Shown here piece after piece: positions 44,558 through 53,871 of a stretch of 64,000 bases of DNA; position 1 is the first letter of the stretch, and each line of letters starts with the position of its first letter. Both the position numbers and the translations under genes were made by a program. The notes under the pieces were generated by a model. It searched no databases. It was not told the origin of the DNA and saw only the letters and a program-made list of their open reading frames with translations. Origin of the DNA: DASTDH01 sp035601575 (GTDB taxonomy: Bacteria > Verrucomicrobiota > Verrucomicrobiia > Chthoniobacterales > JAFAMB01); the NCBI GenBank assembly GCA_035601575.1, contig DATNNZ010000556.1, positions 27,805 through 91,804 of the forward strand, given 5' to 3'.

Positions 44558-47500
44558 TCATCGGAACCGAATGAGATAGCGCAGCCGTCCACTCACGTCA
44601 CCTGATTGGCCAAAATCTCCGATCAACTGCCAGTTGTTCGTTAGGCTGAATCGCGCGCTGATGTCCTGCGTACCGGGACGGTCACCGGGAATGATATCGA
44701 CTTGGAGACGTTCCAAATAGGACTGTTGTTGAGCATTGGGGCGGACCTTGAAAACCTTGGTCAGGAGTTGTTGCGCAAGTATAAAGGAGGCACGCCCAGC
44801 CAGAAGCGTCGGGTCTTGTACAAACTCCGATGTCGTCGAGCCCGTCGCGAGCAGCGTGGCGATATCCCCTTGGGCCAACGGCGGGCTGCTATCGAATAAG
44901 ATTTGAAAATTGGACACGTCTCCAAAAACTCGCATGTGGACTTCGTAATCGCGGATCAAAGAAACCCCGGTGATATTGAAAGAAGGATTCAAGGGGTTTC
45001 CGCCCGGAGAGAAATCGATGTAACCATTGTTGATATCCATGTGGCTGAACGGAAGAGAGGCCGTCAACTGATCCACGCGAACGAATCCGGTAACCGTTGG
45101 CTGAAGGCCGGTACCCCCAATCTGCAAATCGACGGTCATGTGGCCACGAGCGAGGTTACTTTGGATTAGGAATGGCTGGTCGGTTTGTACCTTTATGTTG
45201 AATTTCCAATCCCGCACCGGCGGAGTTGTTATGGAGACGCTGCTGGGCGGAGGAACCGAAGGTGGTTGAGGTGCTGGCCGGCCGGGTAGGTTAAGTGGCA
45301 AGATATCGATGTCTTGGAAAAATCGGCTATCGACTAGGCCGACTTTTCCAGCGATCTCCAATGTGGAGAGCGGTCCGCGAACAGTTAGATCGATGTTGGA
45401 CCGGACGATGACGTTGTCGCTCCGAGTGAGCAGGAACTTCCGAGTGGTTAAAGCGAGATCGAATTGAGGATTCGTGCCCTGAGCCAGGTCAATCGAACCA
45501 CTCAGAGAGAAGGGACCGCCACCAGCCAATCCGTTGAAGCGGTCAAACGTCACGCGGTGGTTATCTCGGAAATTGATGTTGACCGCGAAATCCGAGATTG
45601 GTGGAACGACGTCGGTAGAAGCACGAAACCGACTTACGTTTGCCGACACTGCGCCGCTAATCTGCGGTTTCTCAACCGTTCCGGCCACATTCGCATCGAT
45701 CGCAACTCTTCCTTCGATGATCCGAATGAGGGGTGCCAGCTTTCGTACAAACTGGAGATTCGTCTCTGGCCAGCGTACGGAAAGAGCAATCGGAGTATCC
45801 GGAGGAAGTTTCCCGGCGTCTAGCACCTGGGCAACATCCAACGGCACCTTCCCTTGCACCTGCAGCGGCTGGATTTCCGGCTGTTGAAAACGCCCGTCCA
45901 ATGTCAGGACCTTATTTGCTAGTTCTACGGAGAAATCTCCGTTTGCTGCTTCCAAACTGGAAACCGTCGGTGATCGTAGGTCGGTGAAGCCTGTTTTGAT
46001 TTGGATCGATGGATCTTTCAGGGTTCCGCTCGCCTTTACGCTGAGGCCGGCATTCCCGGTAATTTGCGGATTGCGCGCCTGAAAGCCAGCCAAAGAGATT
46101 TTGTCCGCAACCAGATCGATTGAAAGAGGCCGATCTAACGCAATCGGGATCTTTTTCTGGTTGAAATCAAGGGGGACACTGGCCGAACCGGTCATCAGGT
46201 TTTGATCCTTGCGCAACTCCAGATGAGGAATCTCAAAAAGATCCGGGCTGAAACGCATCGTTGTATCCAAGTTAGCGAACGGCGAGAGTACTTGAAGACG
46301 CGTCACCTCCGCCTTCATTCCCTCGTAGAATCCTTCGAGGTCTGCTTTGATTCCTTTGGTCCCTTTCACCTCCAGGTCGGAGATGTGCAATTGCGCATTG
46401 CCGATAGAATTCTTTAGTTGGCCTTTGCCGGACCAAGTCAGATTCAGCTTGCCGCCGAGTCCGACGTCCTGACCAAATGATTTGAGCAGTGGGTCGAGAA
46501 AACGGAGATCTTTCAAATCGACGTTGGCATCGCCTTGGTAGTCGTACGGTTCAGCAAGCTGCCCTCGGCCGGTCAGATTTATCGAGTTGTTTCGGTCGGC
46601 GATGATTTTCATCGTCGGAAGGGCAAGCAAATTGTCCTTCACTGATCCGATCACTTCCGTGCTTTGCAGACTTAATCCACGATACTTGATTCGAGTGCCC
46701 GTGAGGTTGAACTGGGCATCCGTGATTCGATTGTCTTTGACCTCTCCATTTCCGGAAAGTCGAGCGCTCAGGCTGCCGGTGAGGTTCGACTCCGGTCCGA
46801 TCGACTTCAAGAAAGAATCAAATACTCGGAGATCATCCAACTGTATCTGCCCAGAAGCGTCGTAGTGGAGAGGCGTACTGAGGTTCAAAACACCGCTGAG
46901 ATCGAGGGAGTTGTGCGGATCGAAACTGATATGCACGGTTTCAATTGTCGCTTTCTCTTGCTCTGTTTTGGCTCTCAGATTGAGATTCTGCACCGGTAAT
47001 CCGCGATAGTTGATATCATAACCGTTGGCCTGAATCTCGGCGTGCGGGAAGCTCTGCCGGACATCACCGTTTGCCTTTGCCGTCATTTCGAACGTGCCGC
47101 GCAAGCCCCCCGGCTGTCGAAGGCTGACGAGCAATGATTCCAACTTCGACAGATCGATCAGATGGACCGCGGCGGTTCCTTCGTACGGATAGGTCTCGCT
47201 GAGCTTTAGTTCTCCGGTCGCGTCCAAGTAGTTAGAGTCGTCGATGGCGGCGTGCAGCTCCCGAATCTTCACGCTTCCATCCGCTGCGTTTGCATTCAGG
47301 GCTAATCGCGGCAGAGAGAAGTCACCGTAGCGCAAGTTGTCGCCGTTAAACTGGACGTCGCCCACCGGTTGGCCCTTCTGCACCGTGATTTCGCCATCTC
47401 CGATCAACGAGCCCCGAATGGGGCTTGCCCGAATGAAATCTGCAATTGAATCGAAATGAAACCTAAGTCGGGCATCGACTTGCTTTAGGTCCACAGTGGC

Positions 47501-49021
47501 GCCTGGTATCGGCAGCGGCAATTCGGCGTGGAGGTGAGCGTCACTCTTTCCGGAATTTAACTCAACATCGGCATTCGATTTGCCTCCCTCCAGTCTCGCG
47601 ACCGCTCCAAGTTTTTCGATGTCAGCAAGTTCAATTTTTGTGTCGTTTACCCCGGCATCGAGCACCGCAGCACAACCGGACCATAAGTCCTTAGGTAAAG
47701 GTAGCCGCGCAACCGCGCAGACGGTTGCCTCGACCCGGGGTACTTGAATGCTCGCCAGCTTCAGTCCGGCGTTAAAAAGATGGATCGTCGCGGAAGCATT
47801 GCCGCTCTCAATATTGGCATTGCCGGCGATCAAACTATTAGACTGCAGGTTGGGAACGAACCTTGCCGGTTCCAACAACGCTGCTGCGAAACCGATATGA
47901 GCAACGAATTCGTCAATAAAAGCGCTTGAATGTGTGGGCAGAAGAAAATTGCCACCGACAGAGACTCGATTCAATCCAGCGTTAAGCAGGCATCGATCAA
48001 CAGTCCCATTTCCTTTGGTAAGGCTGATCCTTACATCGAGATCGTCAATTTGTTGTTCTTGGTATCGGATCCGCTCGCCGTTAATAACCGCTCGACCGCT
48101 CAATGAACTGGGATGATCCAGATCGCCATTGATCGACAAGTCCACGATAGGGATGGAGCCGGTGATCGGTACGTTAGCTATCTTTTGCAGTGGCTCTAGG
48201 TTTAGGTGAGCAATCTGGGCGGCTCCGATCAACAGATTCTGAGTCGCCTGCGAATCGAGCGAAGCATCGATTCGCAGTGGGGCATTGAACGTCTTTCCGA
48301 TGACTGATCCTACGAATCTACCGGTGGAGAGATGGCTTGCATCGAGCGTGAGCTGATCAACGGCCAGGAACGGCGGAAGCGACAGTCCGGTCAGATGGAG
48401 CACATTTTCCTGGATTACCAGATCCGCCTTGAGGTCCTTCCAATCGGCTATCGGCGGGAGTGCAAGCTCGCCACAAGTCAGTGAACCCGGTCGATTAGAA
48501 GTCAAATTGATCCCAAAGTTTCGTACGACCCAATCCCCCTCTGTCCGTCTAATCTGGACGTTGACATTGCTGAGGTCGATCCTCTGAGGGATGATTGGTA
48601 AGACTCGCAGCGGACCGCCTTTAGCCTTAGACGGTTGGGGAGGGGCTGTCGGGGTCGGTCGAACGACCAGATTCACATCCTTCAGTTCAATCAGACGCAC
48701 TACCTCATCCGGCTTTTGTTGCAGAAGGCTCAACAGGCTGTAGCGGGCCAAGAATCGACGGACATCCAATTTTTCTATCGGAAGCGTATGATTTGCCGGG
48801 AGCGGCTCGAGATGCAGATCCTGAATGAGCAGGCTGGAGAAAACGGAGCCGTGAATTTTAAAGCGAATCGTAAATTTTTGCGATCTGGCTACCTGTTGAA
48901 CCACGAACTCGGTGAGGCCAAAGAGAATGGGTTGGTAAAAAACGACGAGCAACAGAACGGCGACCGTTAGCCCACCGAAAAGGTATCGCAGCCATCGGAG
49001 TCGTTTCCGTTTGGGGGACAT
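44558..49021 (-). CDS. tamB: Translocation and assembly module protein TamB
   Basis: 1487 residues from the ATG at 49021 (a TTG start is four codons upstream). An N-terminal membrane anchor (about 12-35, WLRYLFGGLTVAVLLLVVFYQ) is followed by a very long beta-repetitive periplasmic region and the C-terminal DUF490/TamB domain (GTGLQPTVTGFVRVDQ, LNPSFNITG, DIATLLATGS, SARFSLTNNWQLIGDFG), ending YLIRFR. It spans the periplasm and works with TamA in outer-membrane protein insertion or lipid transport. It directly precedes tamA; the yihY-type gene is divergent. Confidence 0.92.
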   Translation of the reverse strand: MSPKRKRLRWLRYLFGGLTVAVLLLVVFYQPILFGLTEFVVQQVARSQKFTIRFKIHGSVFSSLLIQDLHLEPLPANHTLPIEKLDVRRFLARYSLLSLLQQKPDEVVRLIELKDVNLVVRPTPTAPPQPSKAKGGPLRVLPIIPQRIDLSNVNVQIRRTEGDWVVRNFGINLTSNRPGSLTCGELALPPIADWKDLKADLVIQENVLHLTGLSLPPFLAVDQLTLDASHLSTGRFVGSVIGKTFNAPLRIDASLDSQATQNLLIGAAQIAHLNLEPLQKIANVPITGSIPIVDLSINGDLDHPSSLSGRAVINGERIRYQEQQIDDLDVRISLTKGNGTVDRCLLNAGLNRVSVGGNFLLPTHSSAFIDEFVAHIGFAAALLEPARFVPNLQSNSLIAGNANIESGNASATIHLFNAGLKLASIQVPRVEATVCAVARLPLPKDLWSGCAAVLDAGVNDTKIELADIEKLGAVARLEGGKSNADVELNSGKSDAHLHAELPLPIPGATVDLKQVDARLRFHFDSIADFIRASPIRGSLIGDGEITVQKGQPVGDVQFNGDNLRYGDFSLPRLALNANAADGSVKIRELHAAIDDSNYLDATGELKLSETYPYEGTAAVHLIDLSKLESLLVSLRQPGGLRGTFEMTAKANGDVRQSFPHAEIQANGYDINYRGLPVQNLNLRAKTEQEKATIETVHISFDPHNSLDLSGVLNLSTPLHYDASGQIQLDDLRVFDSFLKSIGPESNLTGSLSARLSGNGEVKDNRITDAQFNLTGTRIKYRGLSLQSTEVIGSVKDNLLALPTMKIIADRNNSINLTGRGQLAEPYDYQGDANVDLKDLRFLDPLLKSFGQDVGLGGKLNLTWSGKGQLKNSIGNAQLHISDLEVKGTKGIKADLEGFYEGMKAEVTRLQVLSPFANLDTTMRFSPDLFEIPHLELRKDQNLMTGSASVPLDFNQKKIPIALDRPLSIDLVADKISLAGFQARNPQITGNAGLSVKASGTLKDPSIQIKTGFTDLRSPTVSSLEAANGDFSVELANKVLTLDGRFQQPEIQPLQVQGKVPLDVAQVLDAGKLPPDTPIALSVRWPETNLQFVRKLAPLIRIIEGRVAIDANVAGTVEKPQISGAVSANVSRFRASTDVVPPISDFAVNINFRDNHRVTFDRFNGLAGGGPFSLSGSIDLAQGTNPQFDLALTTRKFLLTRSDNVIVRSNIDLTVRGPLSTLEIAGKVGLVDSRFFQDIDILPLNLPGRPAPQPPSVPPPSSVSITTPPVRDWKFNIKVQTDQPFLIQSNLARGHMTVDLQIGGTGLQPTVTGFVRVDQLTASLPFSHMDINNGYIDFSPGGNPLNPSFNITGVSLIRDYEVHMRVFGDVSNFQILFDSSPPLAQGDIATLLATGSTTSEFVQDPTLLAGRASFILAQQLLTKVFKVRPNAQQQSYLERLQVDIIPGDRPGTQDISARFSLTNNWQLIGDFGQSGDVSGRLRYLIRFR

Positions 49022-49089
49022 CAGACTAAACAACTAACATTCTGAGGAAGCTCGCAGCCGGTCCAATCTCGCAGCGAGGCGCCCTGCCA

Positions 49090-49989
49090 ATGAAGCAACG
49101 AAGCCCACTCTGGTCGCAAATGCTGCGAATGTGCAAGTCGGTTTTTGGTCCGGCGTGGACAAATCTGGTTCGAGCCATCAATCGCTACGGCGAGGTGAAT
49201 GGAGAACAATGTGCCGCCTCCTTCGCCTACTATGCATTTTTCTCGTTGTTCCCATTGGTTCTGTTGTTTGTCGCCATCGGGACTTTGTTTGTCCCCGATC
49301 GCGAGCAGACGGCCCGCCGGTTGGTTCTACAAATCGAGAGCTACACTCCTCTGCTGCAAACTGATCGGGATCAATTGACCAGCACTTTCGAAGGAGTTCT
49401 TCGGCACGGGTGGGGAGCCGGGATATTAGGCGTCCTGGTTCTGGTTTGGAGTTCATTGCGATTCTTCCAGGCGCTCGTGATCGGCATCAACCGGGCGTGG
49501 GGCGGCAAAGATTACGATTGGTGGAGACTCCCGCTACGCAATCTTCTCATGATTGGCATCCTCCTGAGTGCTGGTCTGCTTGGCGTTGTCGTTCCCCTCG
49601 TTCTGATGAAGATCTTAGACTTGATTGCTTGGAACCAGGATTGGGTGACCGGAATTTTCACCAGTCTGCTCCCGACGTTGATTCTTTTTTATTGCTTGCT
49701 CATGTTCTACCGATTCGCCCCGCGGGGACGCTCGACGACGTTCAGGCACGTGTGGCCAGCCGCACTCTTTGCGACGCTGGCTCTGAAATTTTGCCAACAT
49801 TTGTTCGGCATCTATTTGCCACAATTTATTAGCTTCAACGCAGTATATGGCGTTTTCGGATCTATTATGGCCCTTCTTTTCTGGATCTATTTGTCCGGCG
49901 TAATCGTGATATTTGGTGGCTGTATCAGCGCCACTGCGGTAGTTCCCAAAACAGATTCGGTAGCGCGGAAAAGGGCGACCGACGGGTGA
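49090..49989 (+). CDS. YihY/BrkB family inner-membrane protein
   Basis: 299 residues, ATG start. About six membrane helices. Signatures: AASFAYYAFFSLFPLVLLFVA, WGAGILGVLVLVWSSLRFFQAL with INRAWGG, and the later FNAVYGVFGSIMALLFWIYLSGVIVIFGG. The family was once called RNase BN, but that activity belongs to another protein; the actual role is unknown. Divergent from tamB with a 68-bp shared promoter region. Confidence 0.9.
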   Translation: MKQRSPLWSQMLRMCKSVFGPAWTNLVRAINRYGEVNGEQCAASFAYYAFFSLFPLVLLFVAIGTLFVPDREQTARRLVLQIESYTPLLQTDRDQLTSTFEGVLRHGWGAGILGVLVLVWSSLRFFQALVIGINRAWGGKDYDWWRLPLRNLLMIGILLSAGLLGVVVPLVLMKILDLIAWNQDWVTGIFTSLLPTLILFYCLLMFYRFAPRGRSTTFRHVWPAALFATLALKFCQHLFGIYLPQFISFNAVYGVFGSIMALLFWIYLSGVIVIFGGCISATAVVPKTDSVARKRATDG

Positions 49990-50028
49990 GTACTTGCGTG
50001 CCCGCGCCAAGGGTCTCGGCGCGGGTGG

Positions 50029-50841
50029 TCAAGATAGGAGGTATTCAGTGAGGAAGGGCAGAAGAATCTCATTAAATCTATGCGCCTGCTCAACGATTCC
50101 GAGATGAGCGGCTCCTCTGAGAACTTCTAACTTTGAACCGTCGATGCGATCTCGAATGGACTCCGCAAGCGAAGACGGGAAGGCCAGATCCTTCTCTCCG
50201 GGAACCAGCAGAGTTGGAACCTTTATCTGCTTTAGCCGTTCAGTGACATTCAGTTCCTGAAGCGCTCGGCAACCGCCAATAAATCCGTCAGGGGAAGTAG
50301 TGCGAATCAAATCCGCAATCCAAGCTGTGGTCCGCGGAGCGGACTGTAAAAACTCCTGGCTAAACCAGCGCGCGAGGGTCGACTCGACCTGGCTTTCCAT
50401 ACCCTTCAGGCGCACGGCTTCGATCCGGAGATCGAGACTGGCTTTCATGGCTTCATTCGCTTCGCTCCCGGTGGAGCAAAGCACCAGCGCTGCCAACCGC
50501 TCCGGGGCAGTCAGAGCCAGGACCTGCCCGATCATTCCGCCCAGCGAAATTCCGACCAACGCGGCCCGCGCGATCGAGAGATGATCGAGGAGCTTGACCA
50601 CGTCGTTCGCCAACTCTTCCAGTGAATAGCTGTCTCTAGACGCTTCGCTTTCGCCATGGCCGCGTACATCGTAGAGAATTACTCGGAAATGCTGGCTCAA
50701 TAGCGGAAGCTGGTATCCCCAAAGCTCCGCTTTGGTCGCGAGGGAATGAGAGAGCACTACCGCCGGAGCAGCTTCCGCTCCTACTGAGGCGAAGCCGAGG
50801 CGGTATCCGTTGACCTGGGTAAAATGTTTTTTCACGATCAT
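50029..50841 (-). CDS. Alpha/beta hydrolase, enol-lactonase-like
   Basis: 270 residues from the ATG at 50841 (MIVKKHFTQVNGYRLGF); the frame continues upstream without a plausible protein. Oxyanion region LSHSLATKAELW, DVRGHGESEA, nucleophile elbow GISLGG (Ser about 100), and C-terminal GEKDLAFP and AAHLGIVEQ for the acid and His. It resembles 3-oxoadipate enol-lactonase (PcaD) types, but without other catechol-pathway genes the substrate is open. The start is 103 bp after the end of the solute-binding gene on the same strand. Confidence 0.87.
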   Translation of the reverse strand: MIVKKHFTQVNGYRLGFASVGAEAAPAVVLSHSLATKAELWGYQLPLLSQHFRVILYDVRGHGESEASRDSYSLEELANDVVKLLDHLSIARAALVGISLGGMIGQVLALTAPERLAALVLCSTGSEANEAMKASLDLRIEAVRLKGMESQVESTLARWFSQEFLQSAPRTTAWIADLIRTTSPDGFIGGCRALQELNVTERLKQIKVPTLLVPGEKDLAFPSSLAESIRDRIDGSKLEVLRGAAHLGIVEQAHRFNEILLPFLTEYLLS

Positions 50842-50944
50842 CTTAGGCTCAATCGAGCCATTGTTATTGCCGGTTATAGCTCTCGCCGGCCGATTCCATT
50901 GCCAAACGACGTCATCATTATATGCGAGACGGTATATTGGCCGA

Positions 50945-51721
50945 CTAAAAGTAGAAGGGGATACCCAGCTGCTCAAAAGTCTTTTTGTTTTCTCCGAAAT
51001 ATTTATTTCCGAGATCATTGAATCCGCCGCCCTCTTTGAATTGTTTGAGGAAGGCGTTTACCTGGGTCCGCAATTCGTCATTACCCTTGCGTATCCCCAT
51101 CGCCCACTCTTCGGTCTGAAACGGTTGCAAGATCGCCCGGGTGGAATCCTGGTATTTTCGCCAATTCTCAAAGATCGAGATCTGATCGTAGATCATACAA
51201 TCCGCCTTGCCTTGCGCGACCTCAGTCGCACAGGTCGGGCTGTCGCTAAAGGTAAGGATTTTTGCGTTATGGAAGTGTTGGATCGCGTAAATATGACCGG
51301 TCGTCGCCTTTTTTACCGCAACCGTAGTGTTTGGTTTATCCACGTCCGCGATCGATTGAATCGAGCTGTTCTTGTTGGCCAGAATCGACAATCCCATCTT
51401 CAGATAAGGGTCGCTGAAATCGATCGACTTTGATCGCTCTGCCGTGACGGTCATCGAAGAGATTACCAGATCGATCTTTCCCGTTTTCAACGAAGGGATC
51501 AAACCATCGAAGGGAATATTCTCAAACCGGACTGGGCGCTGAAGATATTTTCCCATGGCTTTAGCCATTTCGACGCTGACTCCAGCCGGCTGCCCGCTCG
51601 TGTCTAACATTTCAAACGGGGGAAAACTCATTTCCATCCCGACCACGAGCTCCTTCTGTTGGGCGTTCGATACATCAACACCAAAGAGGGCGATTGCGAG
51701 ACCCCAGACGAATAATTTCAC
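50945..51721 (-). CDS. Family 3 solute-binding protein (amino acid type)
   Basis: 258 residues, ATG start, with a signal peptide ending near DVSNAQ. VVGMEMSFPPFEMLDTSGQPAGVSVEMAKAMG is typical of polar amino acid binding proteins, and IDLVISSMTVTAERSKSIDFSDPY is the signature block. It binds its ligand in the periplasm for an ABC importer; no permease gene is adjacent, so it is an orphan here. It is divergent from the Dpp-type ATPase gene, with a 7-bp palindromic array between them. Confidence 0.9.
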   Translation of the reverse strand: MKLFVWGLAIALFGVDVSNAQQKELVVGMEMSFPPFEMLDTSGQPAGVSVEMAKAMGKYLQRPVRFENIPFDGLIPSLKTGKIDLVISSMTVTAERSKSIDFSDPYLKMGLSILANKNSSIQSIADVDKPNTTVAVKKATTGHIYAIQHFHNAKILTFSDSPTCATEVAQGKADCMIYDQISIFENWRKYQDSTRAILQPFQTEEWAMGIRKGNDELRTQVNAFLKQFKEGGGFNDLGNKYFGENKKTFEQLGIPFYF

Positions 51722-51778
51722 GTAGGCTTCTTATTCTCCAGTGGGCAGAGTTTCAATAGTGGAATGGCAGGAAAAGAA

Positions 51779-51813
51779 ATGACAAATGCCAAATGACAGA
51801 TGACAAATGAACC
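51779..51813 (+). repeat. 7-bp-period array, left arm
   Basis: ATGACAA, ATGCCAA, ATGACAG, ATGACAA, ATGAACC. Two inverted units follow at 51846-51859 (CTGTCAT, TTGTCAA). Confidence 0.8.
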
Positions 51814-51845
51814 AAGCAGACGAAAAGCTTTAAGCCCATGGCGCT

Positions 51846-51859
51846 CTGTCATTTGTCAA
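51846..51859 (-). repeat. 7-bp-period array, inverted right arm
   Basis: CTGTCAT and TTGTCAA are the complements of the left-arm units ATGACAG and TTGACAA. The arm ends 11 bp before the Dpp-type ATPase start. Confidence 0.65.
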
Positions 51860-51870
51860 GTCTTTGAGGT

Positions 51871-52692
51871 ATGCTCGAAATTGAAGACCTAACTATTAAC
51901 TTCCGGACCGAAGAGGGCGAGGTTTGTGCGGTTGATTCGGTATCATTTTCCGTGGCGAACGGTGAGACTCTCGCCATTGTGGGAGAGAGCGGGAGCGGAA
52001 AAAGCGTAACCGCTCTTTCGCTCACTAGGTTGCTTCCGCAACCGCCGGCCCGCATCGTCCGGGGTGAAGTCTTGCTTGATCGGCAGCCGCTCCTGCGCCA
52101 ATCGATCGGAGAACTCCGAAAGATTCGCGGAAAGCAGATCGCCTATGTCTTTCAAGAACCGGCCACGAGTCTGAACCCCGTTTTTTCAGTTTACGAACAG
52201 ATGTCGGAGGTTATTCGACTCCATCGTCCGGAGATAAGAGACGTCCGGCAGGAAGTCGTTTTTTGGCTCGATCAGGTAGGAATCGTTGAGCCGGGTAAAC
52301 GACTACACGACTATCCTTATCAGTTAAGCGGAGGTATGCAACAGCGCGTCATGATCGCAATGGCTCTCAGTGCTCGACCCCAAGTTCTGGTTGCGGACGA
52401 GCCGACCACAGCGCTGGACGTGACAATCCAGAAACAGATTCTGGATCTCTTGGGGGACCTCAAGCGAAAGTTCCAGATGTCAATCATCCTCATTACTCAC
52501 AACTTTGGGATCGTTCAGGGACTGGCCGATAAGGTAGCGGTGATGTTTCGAGGTAAATTGGTGGAATTCGGAGATTCCGAGGCGGTGCTCGACGCACCCA
52601 AGCACCCTTATACTCGAGCCTTGATCGATTGCGTGCCAAGGTTGGGAGCCGATCTGCGCCGGCTGAAGACGATCGATTATTCTGCGTTTTGA
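51871..52692 (+). CDS. Dipeptide/oligopeptide-type ABC ATPase
   Basis: 273 residues, ATG start with TTTGAGGT before it. DppD/OppD-like: Walker A GESGSGKSV, Q loop VFQEPATSLNPVF, signature LSGGMQQRVMIAMAL, Walker B VLVADEPTTALDVTIQ and the H loop LITHNFGIV. It ends HPYTRALIDCVPRLG, where the oligo_HPY region begins, so it is about 50 residues shorter than usual DppD. No permease or substrate-binding subunit of this type is in the window. The 3' end overlaps the convergent carbonic anhydrase gene by 16 bp. Confidence 0.9.
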   Translation: MLEIEDLTINFRTEEGEVCAVDSVSFSVANGETLAIVGESGSGKSVTALSLTRLLPQPPARIVRGEVLLDRQPLLRQSIGELRKIRGKQIAYVFQEPATSLNPVFSVYEQMSEVIRLHRPEIRDVRQEVVFWLDQVGIVEPGKRLHDYPYQLSGGMQQRVMIAMALSARPQVLVADEPTTALDVTIQKQILDLLGDLKRKFQMSIILITHNFGIVQGLADKVAVMFRGKLVEFGDSEAVLDAPKHPYTRALIDCVPRLGADLRRLKTIDYSAF

Positions 52693-53252
52693 TCTCTGAT
52701 CGCCTTCGCTTTCTGCTGATTTAACCAGTCGCGGTGGTAGGCGGCAACGTTCACATATTTATCGGCTAGCAAGCCGATCGACGTTTTTTCCAGATCGGTC
52801 AACGGGCGCAGCACTTTGGCCGGTGAACCGATCACCAGGGATCCAGGAAGGATTTTGGATCCTTTGGTAACGAGCGCCTGCGCTCCGATAATGCAATCCG
52901 GACCAATTTGTGCGCCATCGAGAATAATTGCACCCATTCCGATCAATACTCGATCGCCGATCGAGCAGGCGTGAACGATTGCCCGATGACCACAGGTCAC
53001 CTCATTACCGATGATCAAGGGATATTGATCTGCCACATGCAGGATGGACCCGTCTTGAATGTTGGTCCGGTTCCCGATCTGGATGAAATGAATATCGGCT
53101 CGGACTGCGGCCTGATACCAGATACTCGAGTATTCGCCGACAACCACTGCTCCCATCAGGCTGGCGGTCGGGGCCACAAAAGCCGTTTCGGCGATGGAAG
53201 GCGGACGCTCCAAGTAGTCAGCCAGCCGGATCTGAACATCGTGCGGTTCCAT
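52677..53252 (-). CDS. Gamma-carbonic anhydrase family protein
   Basis: 191 residues, ATG start. A left-handed beta-helix built from hexapeptide repeats (for example IGNRTNIQDGSILH, IGDRVLIGMGAIILDG). The three metal-ligand histidines of the family are visible in GSILHVA and CGHRAIVHAC. A C-terminal helix follows (about 150-185). Homologues are YrdA/PaaY-type proteins; activity as a carbonic anhydrase is not assured. It converges on the Dpp-type ATPase gene. Confidence 0.9.
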   Translation of the reverse strand: MEPHDVQIRLADYLERPPSIAETAFVAPTASLMGAVVVGEYSSIWYQAAVRADIHFIQIGNRTNIQDGSILHVADQYPLIIGNEVTCGHRAIVHACSIGDRVLIGMGAIILDGAQIGPDCIIGAQALVTKGSKILPGSLVIGSPAKVLRPLTDLEKTSIGLLADKYVNVAAYHRDWLNQQKAKAIRDQNAE

Positions 53253-53447
53253 TATCTATCTCTTTCCAGCCTAATCATTGTTATCGAAAAACGAAATTGG
53301 TTCAAATCTTGGGAAAAAACTGCGCTTCGAGGTTGACAAACCTCGGCAATTCCGCCGATAAGGGACGGACGAAGGCGTCCGCTCGCGAATCGGCTCCGGT
53401 AAAGGTTTCCGGGGCCGCGGCTTTCCGAGCTTCGCCATCTGCATTCC

Positions 53448-53723
53448 ATGAATAAAGTAGAGTTAGTTGAATCCGTAAAGAAGCAGCTCGGATCCGAGAT
53501 AAGTAAGGCAGAAGCCGAGAAAGCGGTGACGGCTGTGATCAACGCCATCAAGACCGGTGTCAAAAAAGACAAAATAGTTCAGCTGGTGGGATTCGGAACC
53601 TTTAAGGTGGTCGAAAGAAAAGCGCGTAAAGGGGTTAATCCAAAGACTCTGCAACAGATAAAAATTCCCAAATCGAAGACCGTGAAGTTTGTTGCGGGTA
53701 AAGATTTCAAAGCCAAGGTTTAA
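53448..53723 (+). CDS. hup: HU family DNA-binding protein
   Basis: 91 residues, ATG start. Starts MNKVELVESVKKQLG, dimerisation helices (1-45), then VQLVGFGTFKVVERKARKGVNPKT, the beta-arm region that grips DNA, ending VKFVAGKDFKAKV. The usual NP at the arm tip is present as VNPKT. It compacts and bends DNA in the nucleoid. Monocistronic with a strong terminator. Confidence 0.95.
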   Translation: MNKVELVESVKKQLGSEISKAEAEKAVTAVINAIKTGVKKDKIVQLVGFGTFKVVERKARKGVNPKTLQQIKIPKSKTVKFVAGKDFKAKV

Positions 53724-53764
53724 TTTTACGAACCAAAAGAGCGGGCCATTTTCCCCCCGTAACC

Positions 53765-53804
53765 GAGAAAACCCGTTGGGTGCCGATACCGAACGGGTTT
53801 TCTC
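53765..53804 (+). terminator. Rho-independent terminator of the HU gene
   Basis: GAGAAAACCCGTT / AACGGGTTTTCTC; a second CGGGTTTTCT follows 6 bp on. Confidence 0.85.
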
Positions 53805-53871
53805 ATCTTACGGGTTTTCTCATACTAGTTGAAATAATCAGCGAACGACTTGGTCTGTAAGTAGAAGAGCC

